Assembly: GCF_029945925.1 (NCBI RefSeq)
Contig: NZ_JAQSDN010000054.1
Location: 14,126 to 78,125 of the forward strand
Direction: 5' to 3'
Source: Polaromonas sp.
Lineage (GTDB): Bacteria; Pseudomonadota; Gammaproteobacteria; Burkholderiales; Burkholderiaceae_C
Length of the DNA: 64,000 nucleotides
Within the stretch, counting starts at the first letter, position 1; every line of letters starts with the position of its first letter. Below the pieces are notes generated by a model. The model made no database searches. It saw nothing but the letters and a program-made list of their open reading frames with translations, and had not been told where the DNA came from. The position numbers and the translations under genes are program-made. Positions 28,530 through 35,986 of the stretch are shown here, piece after piece.

Positions 28530-29354
28530 ATGTCAGAACTGTTTGGCTCCGATGCCTACGCCCCACGCGAAATTGCCGAACGCATTGAAACCGTGGGTGT
28601 GGCCAAGGCGCGAATGGCGACCTTGCCGCTGCTGATGCTGGGTGTACTGGCCGGGGCGTTTATCGGTCTGGGCAGCCTCTTTTTTGTGATCGTGAAGTCC
28701 GATGCCGGCTTGGGTTTTGCCGCGGCCCAGCTTGTTGGCGGGCTGGTCTTCTCCTTGGGCCTTTTGCTGGTGGTGGTGGCCGGGGCGGAGCTGTTTACCG
28801 GCAACAACCTGCTGGCCATGGCCTGGGCTGACGGCAAGATCACGAGCGCCGATGTGCTGCGGAACTGGGTACTGGTCTGCGCGGCCAATTTTGCCGGTGC
28901 GGCCGGGCTCGCGCTGCTGGTCTTCGCCAGCGGACACACCGGCATGAACGGCGGCGCCATTGGCCGTACGGTGGTAAAAATCGCGCAGGTCAAACAGGAT
29001 TTGCCTGTCTGGGAGGCATTTTTCCGCGGCGTGCTGTGCAACGTCCTGGTGTGCATGGCGGTGTGGATGGCGATGGCAGGGCGCAGCGTCGTGGACAAGG
29101 CGGTCGCCATTGTTTTTCCCATCAGTGCTTTTGTTGCCGCAGGCTTTGAACACAGCATCGCCAACATGTACCTGATGCCACTGGCCATGCTGCTTCAGCA
29201 GTCGGGTGGCGTGCCTGCGGGCGAAACCATGATCACCTGGGGCGGCATGACCCTGAACCTGGCCGTTGTCATTGCCGGCAACCTGATGGGTGGCAGCGTA
29301 CTGGTCGGCTTGACCTTCCACCTGATCTACCGGCGCGGCCCCAAGGCCCCCTGA
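28530..29354 (+). CDS. Formate/nitrite transporter family channel (FocA/NirC-like)
   Basis: A 274-residue inner-membrane channel for small monovalent anions, usually a pentamer. Six hydrophobic segments are visible. The family motif GAELFTGNNLLAMAW lies around residues 90-104, and FPISAFVAAGFEHSIANMY later in the protein matches the conserved FEHSIANM signature. Formate versus nitrite specificity cannot be decided. It is divergent from metX and convergent with the Mn exporter gene. Confidence 0.92.
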   Translation: MSELFGSDAYAPREIAERIETVGVAKARMATLPLLMLGVLAGAFIGLGSLFFVIVKSDAGLGFAAAQLVGGLVFSLGLLLVVVAGAELFTGNNLLAMAWADGKITSADVLRNWVLVCAANFAGAAGLALLVFASGHTGMNGGAIGRTVVKIAQVKQDLPVWEAFFRGVLCNVLVCMAVWMAMAGRSVVDKAVAIVFPISAFVAAGFEHSIANMYLMPLAMLLQQSGGVPAGETMITWGGMTLNLAVVIAGNLMGGSVLVGLTFHLIYRRGPKAP

Positions 29355-29360
29355 GCGTCT

Positions 29361-29927
29361 TCAGCCCCAGCCGAACAAGGCGGCGGCGCCCAGCAACGCA
29401 AAAATCAATGCCGACACCAGGTGCACCACCCGGAGCGGCACTTTCTTCGTGACCTTGGCGCCCAGCCAGACCACGGGGACGTTGGCCAGCATCATGCCCA
29501 GGGTGGTGCCGGCGACCACGCCGAACCAGGCGTCATAACGGGCGGCCAGCATCACGGTTGCGATTTGCGTCTTGTCACCCATCTCGGCCAGGAAAAACAG
29601 CATCGCGGTGGTGCCGAACACGCCGAAACGCGGCAGGCGTCCGTCGGCCGCGTCATCGTCGAGCCTGTCCGGAATCAGCATCCAGCCCGCCATGGCGATG
29701 AAGGACACACCCAGGATCCAGCGCATCGTTTGCGGGCTGATCAAGGTGGTCAGCCAGGCGCCCAGGGCACCGGCCATCGCATGGTTGGCGATGGTGGCGA
29801 CGAAGATGCCCGCCACGATGGGCCAGGGTTTGCGAAAACGCGCGGCCAGCACCAGCGCAAGAAGTTGTGTCTTGTCGCCCATTTCGGCGAGGGCGACGAT
29901 GCCGGTGGAAATAAGAAAAGCGTCCAT
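29361..29927 (-). CDS. Manganese exporter of the TMEM165/GDT1 (UPF0016) family
   Basis: A 188-residue inner-membrane protein with six hydrophobic segments and two copies of the family motif E-M-G-D-K-T-Q (near residues 16 and 111), which form the cation pathway. Bacterial members export Mn2+. The ATG at 29927 has GGAG seven bases upstream. The leader contains a yybP-ykoY-type riboswitch, strong support for a manganese role: the gene should be switched on when Mn2+ is high. Confidence 0.92.
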   Translation of the reverse strand: MDAFLISTGIVALAEMGDKTQLLALVLAARFRKPWPIVAGIFVATIANHAMAGALGAWLTTLISPQTMRWILGVSFIAMAGWMLIPDRLDDDAADGRLPRFGVFGTTAMLFFLAEMGDKTQIATVMLAARYDAWFGVVAGTTLGMMLANVPVVWLGAKVTKKVPLRVVHLVSALIFALLGAAALFGWG

Positions 29928-29942
29928 GAATGACTCCGGCCG

Positions 29943-29995
29943 GAAAAAACCCATGACTGCACGACATCCCCGGCCTGAACGGAGGCTGTGCAGTC
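29943..29995 (-). terminator. Riboswitch expression-platform terminator
   Basis: On the minus strand GACTGCAC pairs with GTGCAGTC, followed closely by TTTTTT. The left arm overlaps the 3' part of the riboswitch, so ligand binding should prevent this hairpin. Confidence 0.7.
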
Positions 29996-30120
29996 AAAGG
30001 TCTCGCCAAGTCTGAACCGTTTGCGCCATGTCGTCCCTGTGGCAGGGACGGACAAGTCTGTTGACGCAAACCCCTCTCGCCCCCGCCGTGACGGCAGGAG
30101 GGAGGGAGGCTACTCCCCAA
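29975..30120 (-). promoter_or_regulatory. yybP-ykoY manganese riboswitch
   Basis: On the minus strand the leader starts GGGGAGTAGCCTCC and ends GGCGAGACCTTTGACTGCAC, the two strongly conserved ends of the yybP-ykoY Mn2+ riboswitch. Variable stems lie between them, including GTCCCTG/CAGGGAC. It directly precedes the Mn-exporter gene. Confidence 0.88.
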
Positions 30121-30283
30121 TGACAAGCCGCCATTGTAGCGGGCGTCCCTCGCTGCCATGGAGCGGCGGAGCCGTCCAACTTGGTGCGCACCTCTCTGGC
30201 GCAGTTTTTGCTTGATTTTGGTGCTGTTGCTTTTTACAACCTGCTTTCGCACTAAAACTGCTCAAACATTCAAAGAGGGGCTT

Positions 30284-31486
30284 ATGGACGCACTAAAACA
30301 GGGCTCGGACGCCTTGTTCATCCTGCTGGGCGGCATCATGGTGTTGGCCATGCATGCCGGCTTTGCCTTTCTGGAGCTCGGCACGGTTCGCAAGAAAAAC
30401 CAGGTCAATGCGCTGGTCAAGATCCTGGTGGACTTCTCGGTGTCCACTGTGGTGTATTTCATCGTGGGTTACGGCGTGGCCTACGGCACGAGCTTTTTCG
30501 TGGGCGCCGAAGTGCTGGCCGCGAAAAACGGCTACGAACTCGTCAAGTTCTTCTTCTTGCTGACCTTTGCCGCGGCCATCCCGGCCATCATCTCCGGCGG
30601 CATTGCGGAGCGGGCACGGTTTTATCCGCAGCTGCTGGCCACCGCTGTGATCGTCGGTTTTGTCTATCCCTTTTTCGAGGGCATTGTCTGGAACCAGCAC
30701 TTCGGCGTGCAGGCCTGGATCAAGGCACTGACCGGTGCCGAGTTCCATGACTTTGCCGGCTCCATCGTGGTTCATGCGGTCGGCGGCTGGCTGGCCTTGC
30801 CGGCGGTGATTCTGCTCGGCGCGCGCAGCAACCGCTACCGCAAGGACGGCGGGATCTCGGCGCATCCGCCCTCCAGCATTCCTTTTCTCGCGCTGGGCGC
30901 GTGGATCCTGACGGTCGGCTGGTTCGGCTTCAACGTCATGAGTGCACAGACCATAGCCAATATCTCCGGCCTGGTCGCCGTCAACTCGCTGATGGCCATG
31001 GTGGGCGGCACGCTGGCTGCGCTGGTCCTCGGCAAGAACGACCCCGGTTTTGTACACAACGGCCCGCTGGCCGGGCTGGTGGCCGTGTGTGCGGGCTCGG
31101 ACCTGATGCACCCGCTGGGCGCGCTGGTCACGGGTGGCATCGCCGGCGCGGTGTTTGTGCTGATGTTCACGCTGACGCAAAACCGTTGGAAGATTGACGA
31201 TGTGCTGGGCGTCTGGCCGCTGCACGGCCTGTGCGGCGCCTGGGGCGGCATCGCCGCCGGTATCTTCGGCAGCAAGGCCCTGGGCGGCTTGGGCGGCGTG
31301 AGCCTGGGCGCGCAGCTGATCGGTACCGTGATGGGCGTGGGTTGGGCGCTGCTGGCGGGCTTCGCGGTCTACGGCCTGATCAAGGCCACCATGGGTCTGC
31401 GCCTGAGCCAGGAAGAAGAATACGCAGGCGCCGACCTGTCGATACACCGCATCGGCGCCACCCCCGACCGCGAGGTCAACTGGTGA
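30284..31486 (+). CDS. Ammonium transporter (AmtB family)
   Basis: An inner-membrane ammonium channel of 400 residues with about 11 helices. Family sequence includes MVLAMHAGFAFLELGTVRKKN, AIISGGIAERARF, FDFAGS-like HDFAGSIVVHAVGGW and the late DDVLGVWPLHGLCGAWG with pore histidines. Start is the ATG at 30284 after AGAGGGG; a longer frame to 30158 is not family-like and would add an extra hydrophobic segment. No glnK gene is adjacent, unlike many amtB loci. Confidence 0.93.
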   Translation: MDALKQGSDALFILLGGIMVLAMHAGFAFLELGTVRKKNQVNALVKILVDFSVSTVVYFIVGYGVAYGTSFFVGAEVLAAKNGYELVKFFFLLTFAAAIPAIISGGIAERARFYPQLLATAVIVGFVYPFFEGIVWNQHFGVQAWIKALTGAEFHDFAGSIVVHAVGGWLALPAVILLGARSNRYRKDGGISAHPPSSIPFLALGAWILTVGWFGFNVMSAQTIANISGLVAVNSLMAMVGGTLAALVLGKNDPGFVHNGPLAGLVAVCAGSDLMHPLGALVTGGIAGAVFVLMFTLTQNRWKIDDVLGVWPLHGLCGAWGGIAAGIFGSKALGGLGGVSLGAQLIGTVMGVGWALLAGFAVYGLIKATMGLRLSQEEEYAGADLSIHRIGATPDREVNW

Positions 31487-31504
31487 TGGCCACGATGACG
31501 GCCG

Positions 31505-31572
31505 ATCACCGCTTGCTCCTGAATTTATAGCTCCTTGCGCATACCCCTATTGGGCTGGCGGCCGATTTGGCT
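31505..31572 (+). repeat. Dispersed ~60-bp AT-cored repeat, copy f
   Basis: Reads CTGAATTTATAGCTCCTTGC, then TTGGGCTGGCGGCCGATTTG. Just downstream of amtB. Confidence 0.75.
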
Positions 31573-31662
31573 TATGAAGTTCGGCGAACCCGCTGCAGTG
31601 TCGGCGCCAGCCAGCGGTCCCGTCCGCATTTTTTTCTGCACACCCCATACTGCGGCGGGGTT

Positions 31663-31823
31663 AGTGCAGTGTTGCACGCTATCTGGAACATAAAAGCGCG
31701 TCTTTTGCGCCATGGCGGCGTTGCAAATCCGCGCGATACCCAAGGTATCGCTGTGGTTTGCGCCTTGCCCTGACCCAAAATCCATCGCTTTTATTCGTTC
31801 CATCAAGCATGCAACACTGCACT
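31663..31823. mobile_element. 161-bp MITE-like element, copy 1
   Basis: Bounded by perfect 14-bp inverted repeats, AGTGCAGTGTTGCA and TGCAACACTGCACT. The interior is partly self-complementary: GGAACATAAAAGCG versus CGCTTTTATTCGTTCC, and GCGATACC/GGTATCGC at the centre. It has no coding capacity of its own. A copy about 96% identical and of the same length lies at 62747-62907. Confidence 0.85.
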
Positions 31824-31836
31824 AGACTTGCCCCCC

Positions 31837-32403
31837 ATGCCCACCTTTGAAGAGCAACTGGTTGAACACCGCGTCTACCTCATGCGTTTTGCGAGGCTGC
31901 AGCTGCGCAACGACGCCTGGGCGGAAGACGCCGTCTCGGAAACCCTGCTGGCGGCCCTGTCCAAACCACAATCATTTGGCAACCGTTCGCAGCTCAAGAC
32001 CTGGCTGGTCGGCATTCTCAAGCACAAGGTCATCGACCTGATCCGCAGCCACGCCCGGGAGGTCTCGCTTCCCGACCATGGGGCCGACGACGAAGCCGAT
32101 GGACTGGACAAGCTCGTCTTCCTGGCCGACGGCCACTTCGCCAGCCCGCCCGGCGACTGGGGTGATCCGCAGCAAACCCTGGCGCAAAGCCAGTTTTTCA
32201 ACGTCCTCGATGCCTGCGTCGAGCGCTTGCCCCCGGCCCTGGGGCGTTTGTTCCTGATGCGCGAATGGCTGGAACTGTCCTGCGAAGAAGTCTGTAAGGA
32301 ACTCTCGCTCACGCCGACCAACCTGTATGTCCAGCTTCACCGTGCCCGCCTGCGTCTGCGCGAATGCCTGGCCATTCACTGGTTTGGCCAACAAGCCCAC
32401 TGA
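31837..32403 (+). CDS. ECF-type RNA polymerase sigma factor
   Basis: A 188-residue sigma-70-family alternative sigma factor. Region 2 is visible as HRVYLMRFARLQLRNDAWAEDAVSETLL, followed by SQLKTWLVGILKHKVIDLIR. Region 4 (about 130-180) contains LPPALGRLFLMREWLELSCEEVCKELS and LYVQLHRARLRLRECL. A zinc-finger anti-sigma gene begins 9 bp downstream. The ATG at 31837 has no ribosome-binding site in front because the MITE-like element ends 13 bp upstream, so its promoter and leader are element-derived or have been displaced. Confidence 0.9.
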   Translation: MPTFEEQLVEHRVYLMRFARLQLRNDAWAEDAVSETLLAALSKPQSFGNRSQLKTWLVGILKHKVIDLIRSHAREVSLPDHGADDEADGLDKLVFLADGHFASPPGDWGDPQQTLAQSQFFNVLDACVERLPPALGRLFLMREWLELSCEEVCKELSLTPTNLYVQLHRARLRLRECLAIHWFGQQAH

Positions 32404-32412
32404 ACAGTCGTC

Positions 32413-32655
32413 ATGAAAATCCAGTCCCTTCCCCTGATGCGCACGTGCAAACAGGCCGCGGCATTGCTGGTGGCACGGGAGGACCGCGCCTTGAGCCTGT
32501 CCGACACCGTGGCCATGCGCCTGCACCTGCTGGCCTGCAAGGCCTGCCCGCAATTTGAAAACCAGCTGGTCACCATGCGCCTGGCGATGGGCCGCTGGCG
32601 CAACTATGCGGGCGAGGCAACGAGCCCGGACACTCAGGGGCTCAAGCCCGACTGA
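32413..32655 (+). CDS. Zinc-finger anti-sigma factor (zf-HC2 type)
   Basis: An 80-residue protein with the H-x3-C-x2-C pattern LHLLACKACPQF at about residues 37-48, typical of ZAS anti-sigma domains that hold an ECF sigma factor inactive. An upstream Cys (TCKQAAALLVAREDRAL) fits the usual position. No membrane segment is present, so it would be a soluble anti-sigma. It is directly behind the sigma gene. Confidence 0.82.
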   Translation: MKIQSLPLMRTCKQAAALLVAREDRALSLSDTVAMRLHLLACKACPQFENQLVTMRLAMGRWRNYAGEATSPDTQGLKPD

Positions 32656-33151
32656 TGGCAGCACGCCGCACTGCCGCTGCCGCCCGACCCCCCTGTATTC
32701 CCGAGGACGCGAACCCTCACAAAATGGGCTGGTTATTTGTGTGAGCAGTGTAAAAATTCGTTTTCTACGCCGCCGCTCTGGCACATCCCGACCATCTCCT
32801 TCTCACAAATACAAGTGGGTACAAACTTCCTGTTTTTCTCTTGAAAATCAATGCTCTTTCATCTTTTGAAGGAATGTTTTCGGCGCCTCGCACCGTCGAC
32901 CGGCACGCCAGCTCTCGCGCTCCGGGGTAAAACCGGCCGCCAGCCCAGTGTTGATGCGGGTCCGCCCGGCCTGGTGATGGCAATATTTGCTTGTCTTCCC
33001 CGGCTCTGGCCGAATACCATGAGGGGTGTGGATGCGAATTCACACCAGTGAGGTGATCGGTCAGTTTCGCGCGCTACAGCGGTACGTTGGAAGATTGTTG
33101 TGCTTTCGGGACCCCATCGCTTTTGTTATTGTGTTTTAGAGGAGTCCCTTC
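32656..33151. other. Long intergenic region and leader before the first RRM gene
   Basis: About 495 bp without a supported gene. The last ~125 bp (from about 33026) are a leader nearly identical to that of the second RRM gene. The rest shows no recognisable feature beyond AT-rich stretches near 32740-32870. Confidence 0.6.
33026..33151 (+). promoter_or_regulatory. Conserved 5' leader of RRM gene 1
   Basis: From GGGTGTGGAT to AGAGGAGTCCCTTC this leader matches 33783-33909 almost base for base. Long, conserved leaders are typical of cold-shock RNA-binding protein genes, where the leader folds to control translation (inference). Confidence 0.6.
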
Positions 33152-33613
33152 ATGGGCAACAAACTTTACGTCGGCAATCTGCCTTACTCAGTCCGCGACG
33201 AAGACTTGCAACAATCTTTTGGCCAGTTCGGCGCTGTCACCAGCGCTAAAGTCATGATGGAACGCGACACCGGTCGCTCCAAGGGCTTTGGCTTTGTGGA
33301 AATGGGCAGCGATGCCGAAGCGCAGGCAGCCATTGCCGGCATGAACGGCCAACCTCTGGGCGGTCGCAGCGTTGTCGTCAACGAAGCCCGTCCGATGGAA
33401 GCTCGCCCTCCACGCACTGGCGGTGGCGGCTACGGCGGTGGTGGCGGCAGCGGCAGCGGTGGTGGTGGCTACGGCGGTGGTGGCGGCGGCGGCCGTTCCG
33501 GCGGCGGCGGTTACGGGGGTGGCGGCGGCAACGACGGCGGCTTCCGCAGCCCCTACGGTGGCGGTGGCCGTTCCGGTGGTGGTGGCTCTGGCGGTGGACG
33601 CGGAGGCTACTAA
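33152..33613 (+). CDS. Glycine-rich RRM RNA-binding protein, copy 1
   Basis: A 153-residue single-RRM protein of the bacterial/cyanobacterial Rbp type, probably a cold-responsive RNA chaperone. RNP2 (KLYVGNLPYS) lies at residues 3-12 and RNP1 (KGFGFVEMG) around 46-54. After residue 88 the protein is almost entirely Gly with Tyr, Ser and Arg (GGYGGGGG units), a flexible tail. The first ~90 codons are identical in DNA to the second copy at 33910; the tails differ in length. GAGGAG lies upstream of the ATG. Confidence 0.93.
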   Translation: MGNKLYVGNLPYSVRDEDLQQSFGQFGAVTSAKVMMERDTGRSKGFGFVEMGSDAEAQAAIAGMNGQPLGGRSVVVNEARPMEARPPRTGGGGYGGGGGSGSGGGGYGGGGGGGRSGGGGYGGGGGNDGGFRSPYGGGGRSGGGGSGGGRGGY

Positions 33614-33630
33614 GACCTGACCGCCAGCCT

Positions 33631-33695
33631 CTTCAGTTTTAGCTGAAGAAGCTTTAAAAAGGTTTCAAGACTCCGGTTTCGAAGCCTTTTTTGCA
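33631..33695 (+). terminator. Hairpin plus intrinsic terminator after RRM gene 1
   Basis: First a CTTCAG-TTTTAG-CTGAAG hairpin, then GGTTTC/GAAGCC followed by TTTTTT. The same two-hairpin layout follows copy 2. Confidence 0.7.
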
Positions 33696-33782
33696 TGGCG
33701 GCTTTTTACCGCTGGTCGCAAAGCGCTCCTGATTTTTCGGGATTTCTGTTGGTTTTTCTCATATCTGGCGCATAATGCACGG

Positions 33783-33909
33783 GTGTGGATATAAATTCAT
33801 ACAGGTTAGGTGATCGGTCAGTTTCGCGCGCTACAGCGGTACGTTTGAAGATTTGTTGTGCTTTCGGGACCCCATCGCTTTTGTTATTGTGTTTTAGAGG
33901 AGTCCCTTC
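33783..33909 (+). promoter_or_regulatory. Promoter and conserved 5' leader of RRM gene 2
   Basis: CATAAT (about 33770-33775) with TTGGTT 16 bp upstream is a plausible promoter. The following ~125 nt match the leader of copy 1 apart from small changes in the first 30 nt and single-base differences later. Confidence 0.55.
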
Positions 33910-34326
33910 ATGGGCAACAAACTTTACGTCGGCAATCTGCCTTACTCAGTCCGCGACGAAGACTTGCAACAATCTTTTGGCCAGTTCGGCGCTGTCACCA
34001 GCGCTAAAGTCATGATGGAACGCGACACCGGTCGCTCCAAGGGCTTTGGCTTTGTGGAAATGGGCAGCGATGCCGAAGCGCAGGCAGCCATTGCCGGCAT
34101 GAACGGCCAACCTCTGGGCGGTCGCAGCGTTGTCGTCAACGAAGCCCGTCCGATGGAAGCTCGCCCTCCACGCACTGGCGGTGGCGGCTTCGGCGGCGGT
34201 AGCGGTGGTGGCGGCGGCTACGGTGGTGGTGGCGGCGGTGGCGGCTACGGTGGTGGCGGCGGCGGCCGTTCCGGTGGTGGCGGCTACGGTGGCGGCGGCT
34301 CCGGCGGCGGACGCGGCGGCTACTAA
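33910..34326 (+). CDS. Glycine-rich RRM RNA-binding protein, copy 2
   Basis: A 138-residue tandem paralogue of the preceding gene, 758 bp downstream. The RRM-coding part and the leader are identical or nearly so. Only the Gly-rich tail differs, being shorter and without the NDGGFRSPYGG stretch of copy 1. Such identity suggests recent duplication or ongoing gene conversion. Role as for copy 1: RNA binding, probably at low temperature. Confidence 0.93.
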   Translation: MGNKLYVGNLPYSVRDEDLQQSFGQFGAVTSAKVMMERDTGRSKGFGFVEMGSDAEAQAAIAGMNGQPLGGRSVVVNEARPMEARPPRTGGGGFGGGSGGGGGYGGGGGGGGYGGGGGGRSGGGGYGGGGSGGGRGGY

Positions 34327-34343
34327 GCCCCGACCCCCAGCCC

Positions 34344-34405
34344 CTTCAGCTTCGGCTGAAGACAGCTTTAAAAGGCTTCAAGACTTCGGTTTTGAAGCCT
34401 TTTTG
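34344..34405 (+). terminator. Hairpin plus intrinsic terminator after RRM gene 2
   Basis: CTTCAGC-TTCG-GCTGAAG, then AAGGCTTCAA/TTGAAGCCTT followed by TTTTTG. Confidence 0.85.
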
Positions 34406-34410
34406 CATAG

Positions 34411-34455
34411 CGGCCCTTGATTGGCGGGCGCCTGCAGCTATTGTTTTTAGCATCA
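34411..34455 (-). repeat. Dispersed ~60-bp AT-cored repeat, copy g
   Basis: Shorter member: GGCCCTTGATTGGCGGGCGC, then CTGCAGCTATTGTTTTTAGC. It overlaps the first bases of the SDR stop region. Confidence 0.65.
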
Positions 34456-35235
34456 CAACGGCTTTGCCGGCTGCCGGTGTTTGCGCGGCCGGCCCGCCAG
34501 GGCCTTGTCGAACACGGCATTGGGCAACAGCCGCAGCAGCTTGGCCACCACGCCCATCTGCCAGGGAATCACGCGGTAGCTGGCGCCCGCCTCAATGGCT
34601 GCGAAGGCCTTGTCGGCAAACGCCTCTGACTGCATCAGAAACGGCATGGCGTAGCGGTTCTTCTGCGTCAGCGGCGTGTCGATGTAGCCGGGGCACAGGG
34701 TCACGACCTTCACGCCCGCAGGCCGCAACTCGCCGCGCAGGCTCTCGCAATAGCTGATGACCGCTGCCTTGCTGGCACAGTAGGCGCCGTGGCCAGGCAG
34801 TCCGCGAATGCCCGCCACGCTGCCGATGCCCACCAGCGAACCCGAACCCCGCTGCACCATGGCAGCCACAAAAGGATGAAAAGTCGCCGCCAGGCCGATA
34901 TTGTTGGTGGCAAACGTCTGCGCCATCACCTCCAGGTCCTCGCGCACCGCCGTGTCCATGCCAATGCTGATGCCGGCGTTGGCCACCACCACATCCGGCA
35001 CCCCCTGGGCCGCCATGCAGGCCTGCCCTGCCGCCACAATGCTGTTGCTGTTGGCTACATCGGCGCTATAAATTTTATAGCTGTCGGCGCTTATTCCCTG
35101 TGCCTGAGCCCATGATTCGACTTCGGAGGTTCGGCGCGCCACCAGTGCCAGCCGGTAGCCGGCCTGAAAAAACCGCAGGGCCAGGGCCTGGCCAATGCCG
35201 CTGGAGGCGCCGGTGATAAAAACGAGTCTGGACAT
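34453..35235 (-). CDS. Short-chain dehydrogenase/reductase (SDR)
   Basis: A 260-residue NAD(P)-dependent oxidoreductase. Cofactor motif TGASSGIGQA lies at about residues 8-17, NAG at about 90, and the catalytic Ser plus YCASKAA (about 155-161) are present. LCPGYIDTPLT follows. The ATG at 35235 has AGGAG six bases upstream. Residues about 46-61 (ISADSYKIYSADVA) are encoded by a copy of the dispersed ~60-bp repeat. It follows lptC on the same strand by about 60 bp; the substrate is unknown. Confidence 0.88.
   Translation of the reverse strand: MSRLVFITGASSGIGQALALRFFQAGYRLALVARRTSEVESWAQAQGISADSYKIYSADVANSNSIVAAGQACMAAQGVPDVVVANAGISIGMDTAVREDLEVMAQTFATNNIGLAATFHPFVAAMVQRGSGSLVGIGSVAGIRGLPGHGAYCASKAAVISYCESLRGELRPAGVKVVTLCPGYIDTPLTQKNRYAMPFLMQSEAFADKAFAAIEAGASYRVIPWQMGVVAKLLRLLPNAVFDKALAGRPRKHRQPAKPL
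35053..35100 (+). repeat. Dispersed ~60-bp AT-cored repeat, copy h (inside the SDR gene)
   Basis: Core GCTATAAATTTTATAGCTGT followed by CGGCGCTTATTCCCTG, very like copy b. Read in frame by the SDR on the opposite strand. Confidence 0.7.
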
Positions 35236-35296
35236 GGAAAACTCCTGCCGGGCCTGGACAGGCTGGCTGATTCTTGCCGGCGGCCACCGGTCGCCG

Positions 35297-35986
35297 TCAG
35301 GGCGCGCCACCCGCGGGGGCTTTGCGCGGTACGAGCACGCCTTTGACACGCCCCTTGAGGTCTGCCACACGGTCAAGATTGTCGTAGGCAAAGGTGTCAC
35401 CGGCAAACTGGTCGCTGCCGCGCGTGATGACCACCGGCAGGTGCGACTTCGCGCGCTCCTCGTTGACAAACACGTGCAGGAACTCGCCCTGGAATTCGAG
35501 CCGCGGAATTTCCTGGCCGGCTGCGTCCACGGCCGCTTCGCGCACCACGCGTGCATTGCCGATGAGCTGGACTTCCGAGCCGTCGGCATTGGTCAGGGCC
35601 CGGTTTCCGGTGGAGGTCGTCAGCCGGCCTTCCAGGCTGTAGCTGCGGATCAGCGCCTGGTCGATCTCCAGCGTGTCGGTGTCGGGATAGTGGCGCAGCT
35701 CGGCGCCGGAGACATCGCTTTTGAGCCGCCCCGCGTCGTCAAAGGTCTTGATGCCGAATTTGCGCATGTAGTAGTCCGGCTCGGCGCTGACCACCCTCTG
35801 GCCTTCCGGCGCCAGCGAGGCGGGCGTGTTTCTCACCAGCCAGTAAGTGCCCAGCGCCAGCACGCCCATCATCAGCACCGGGATATAGATGGCGGTGCGC
35901 TCCCACAGCAGCGACGCCCTGTCCAGCGCGTTGCGCCAGGCGGGAACCACGACGGCGGGCGGACCCAGGGAAGGGTTGGCAGCCAT
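35297..35986 (-). CDS. lptC: LPS export protein LptC
   Basis: Bitopic inner-membrane component of the Lpt bridge that passes LPS from LptB2FG to LptA. The 229-residue protein has one N-terminal membrane segment (about 32-50, IYIPVLMMGVLALGTYWLV) and a periplasmic domain with EPDYYMRKFGIKTFDDAGRL and LEFQGEFLHVFVNEERAKS, as in the family. Its ATG overlaps the kdsC stop (TGATG). lptA and lptB, often next, are not in this window at that place; an SDR follows instead. Confidence 0.93.
   Translation of the reverse strand: MAANPSLGPPAVVVPAWRNALDRASLLWERTAIYIPVLMMGVLALGTYWLVRNTPASLAPEGQRVVSAEPDYYMRKFGIKTFDDAGRLKSDVSGAELRHYPDTDTLEIDQALIRSYSLEGRLTTSTGNRALTNADGSEVQLIGNARVVREAAVDAAGQEIPRLEFQGEFLHVFVNEERAKSHLPVVITRGSDQFAGDTFAYDNLDRVADLKGRVKGVLVPRKAPAGGAP

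Larger units (their letters stand above)
31487..31836. other. Intergenic region holding a dispersed repeat and a MITE-like element
   Basis: About 350 bp with no gene. It contains copy f of the ~60-bp repeat and then the first 161-bp MITE-like element, whose right end lies 13 bp before the sigma-factor ATG. Confidence 0.85.

Noticed and set aside
31525..31806. Similar small minus-strand frames at 31525-31806 and 62705-62935 as a paralogous gene family
   Set aside because: Their shared peptide is simply the translation of the MITE-like element, with no start signal or domain.
32765..33043. Minus-strand 92-codon frame in the gap before the RRM genes
   Set aside because: No ribosome-binding site and no recognisable protein sequence; it overlaps the conserved RRM leader region.
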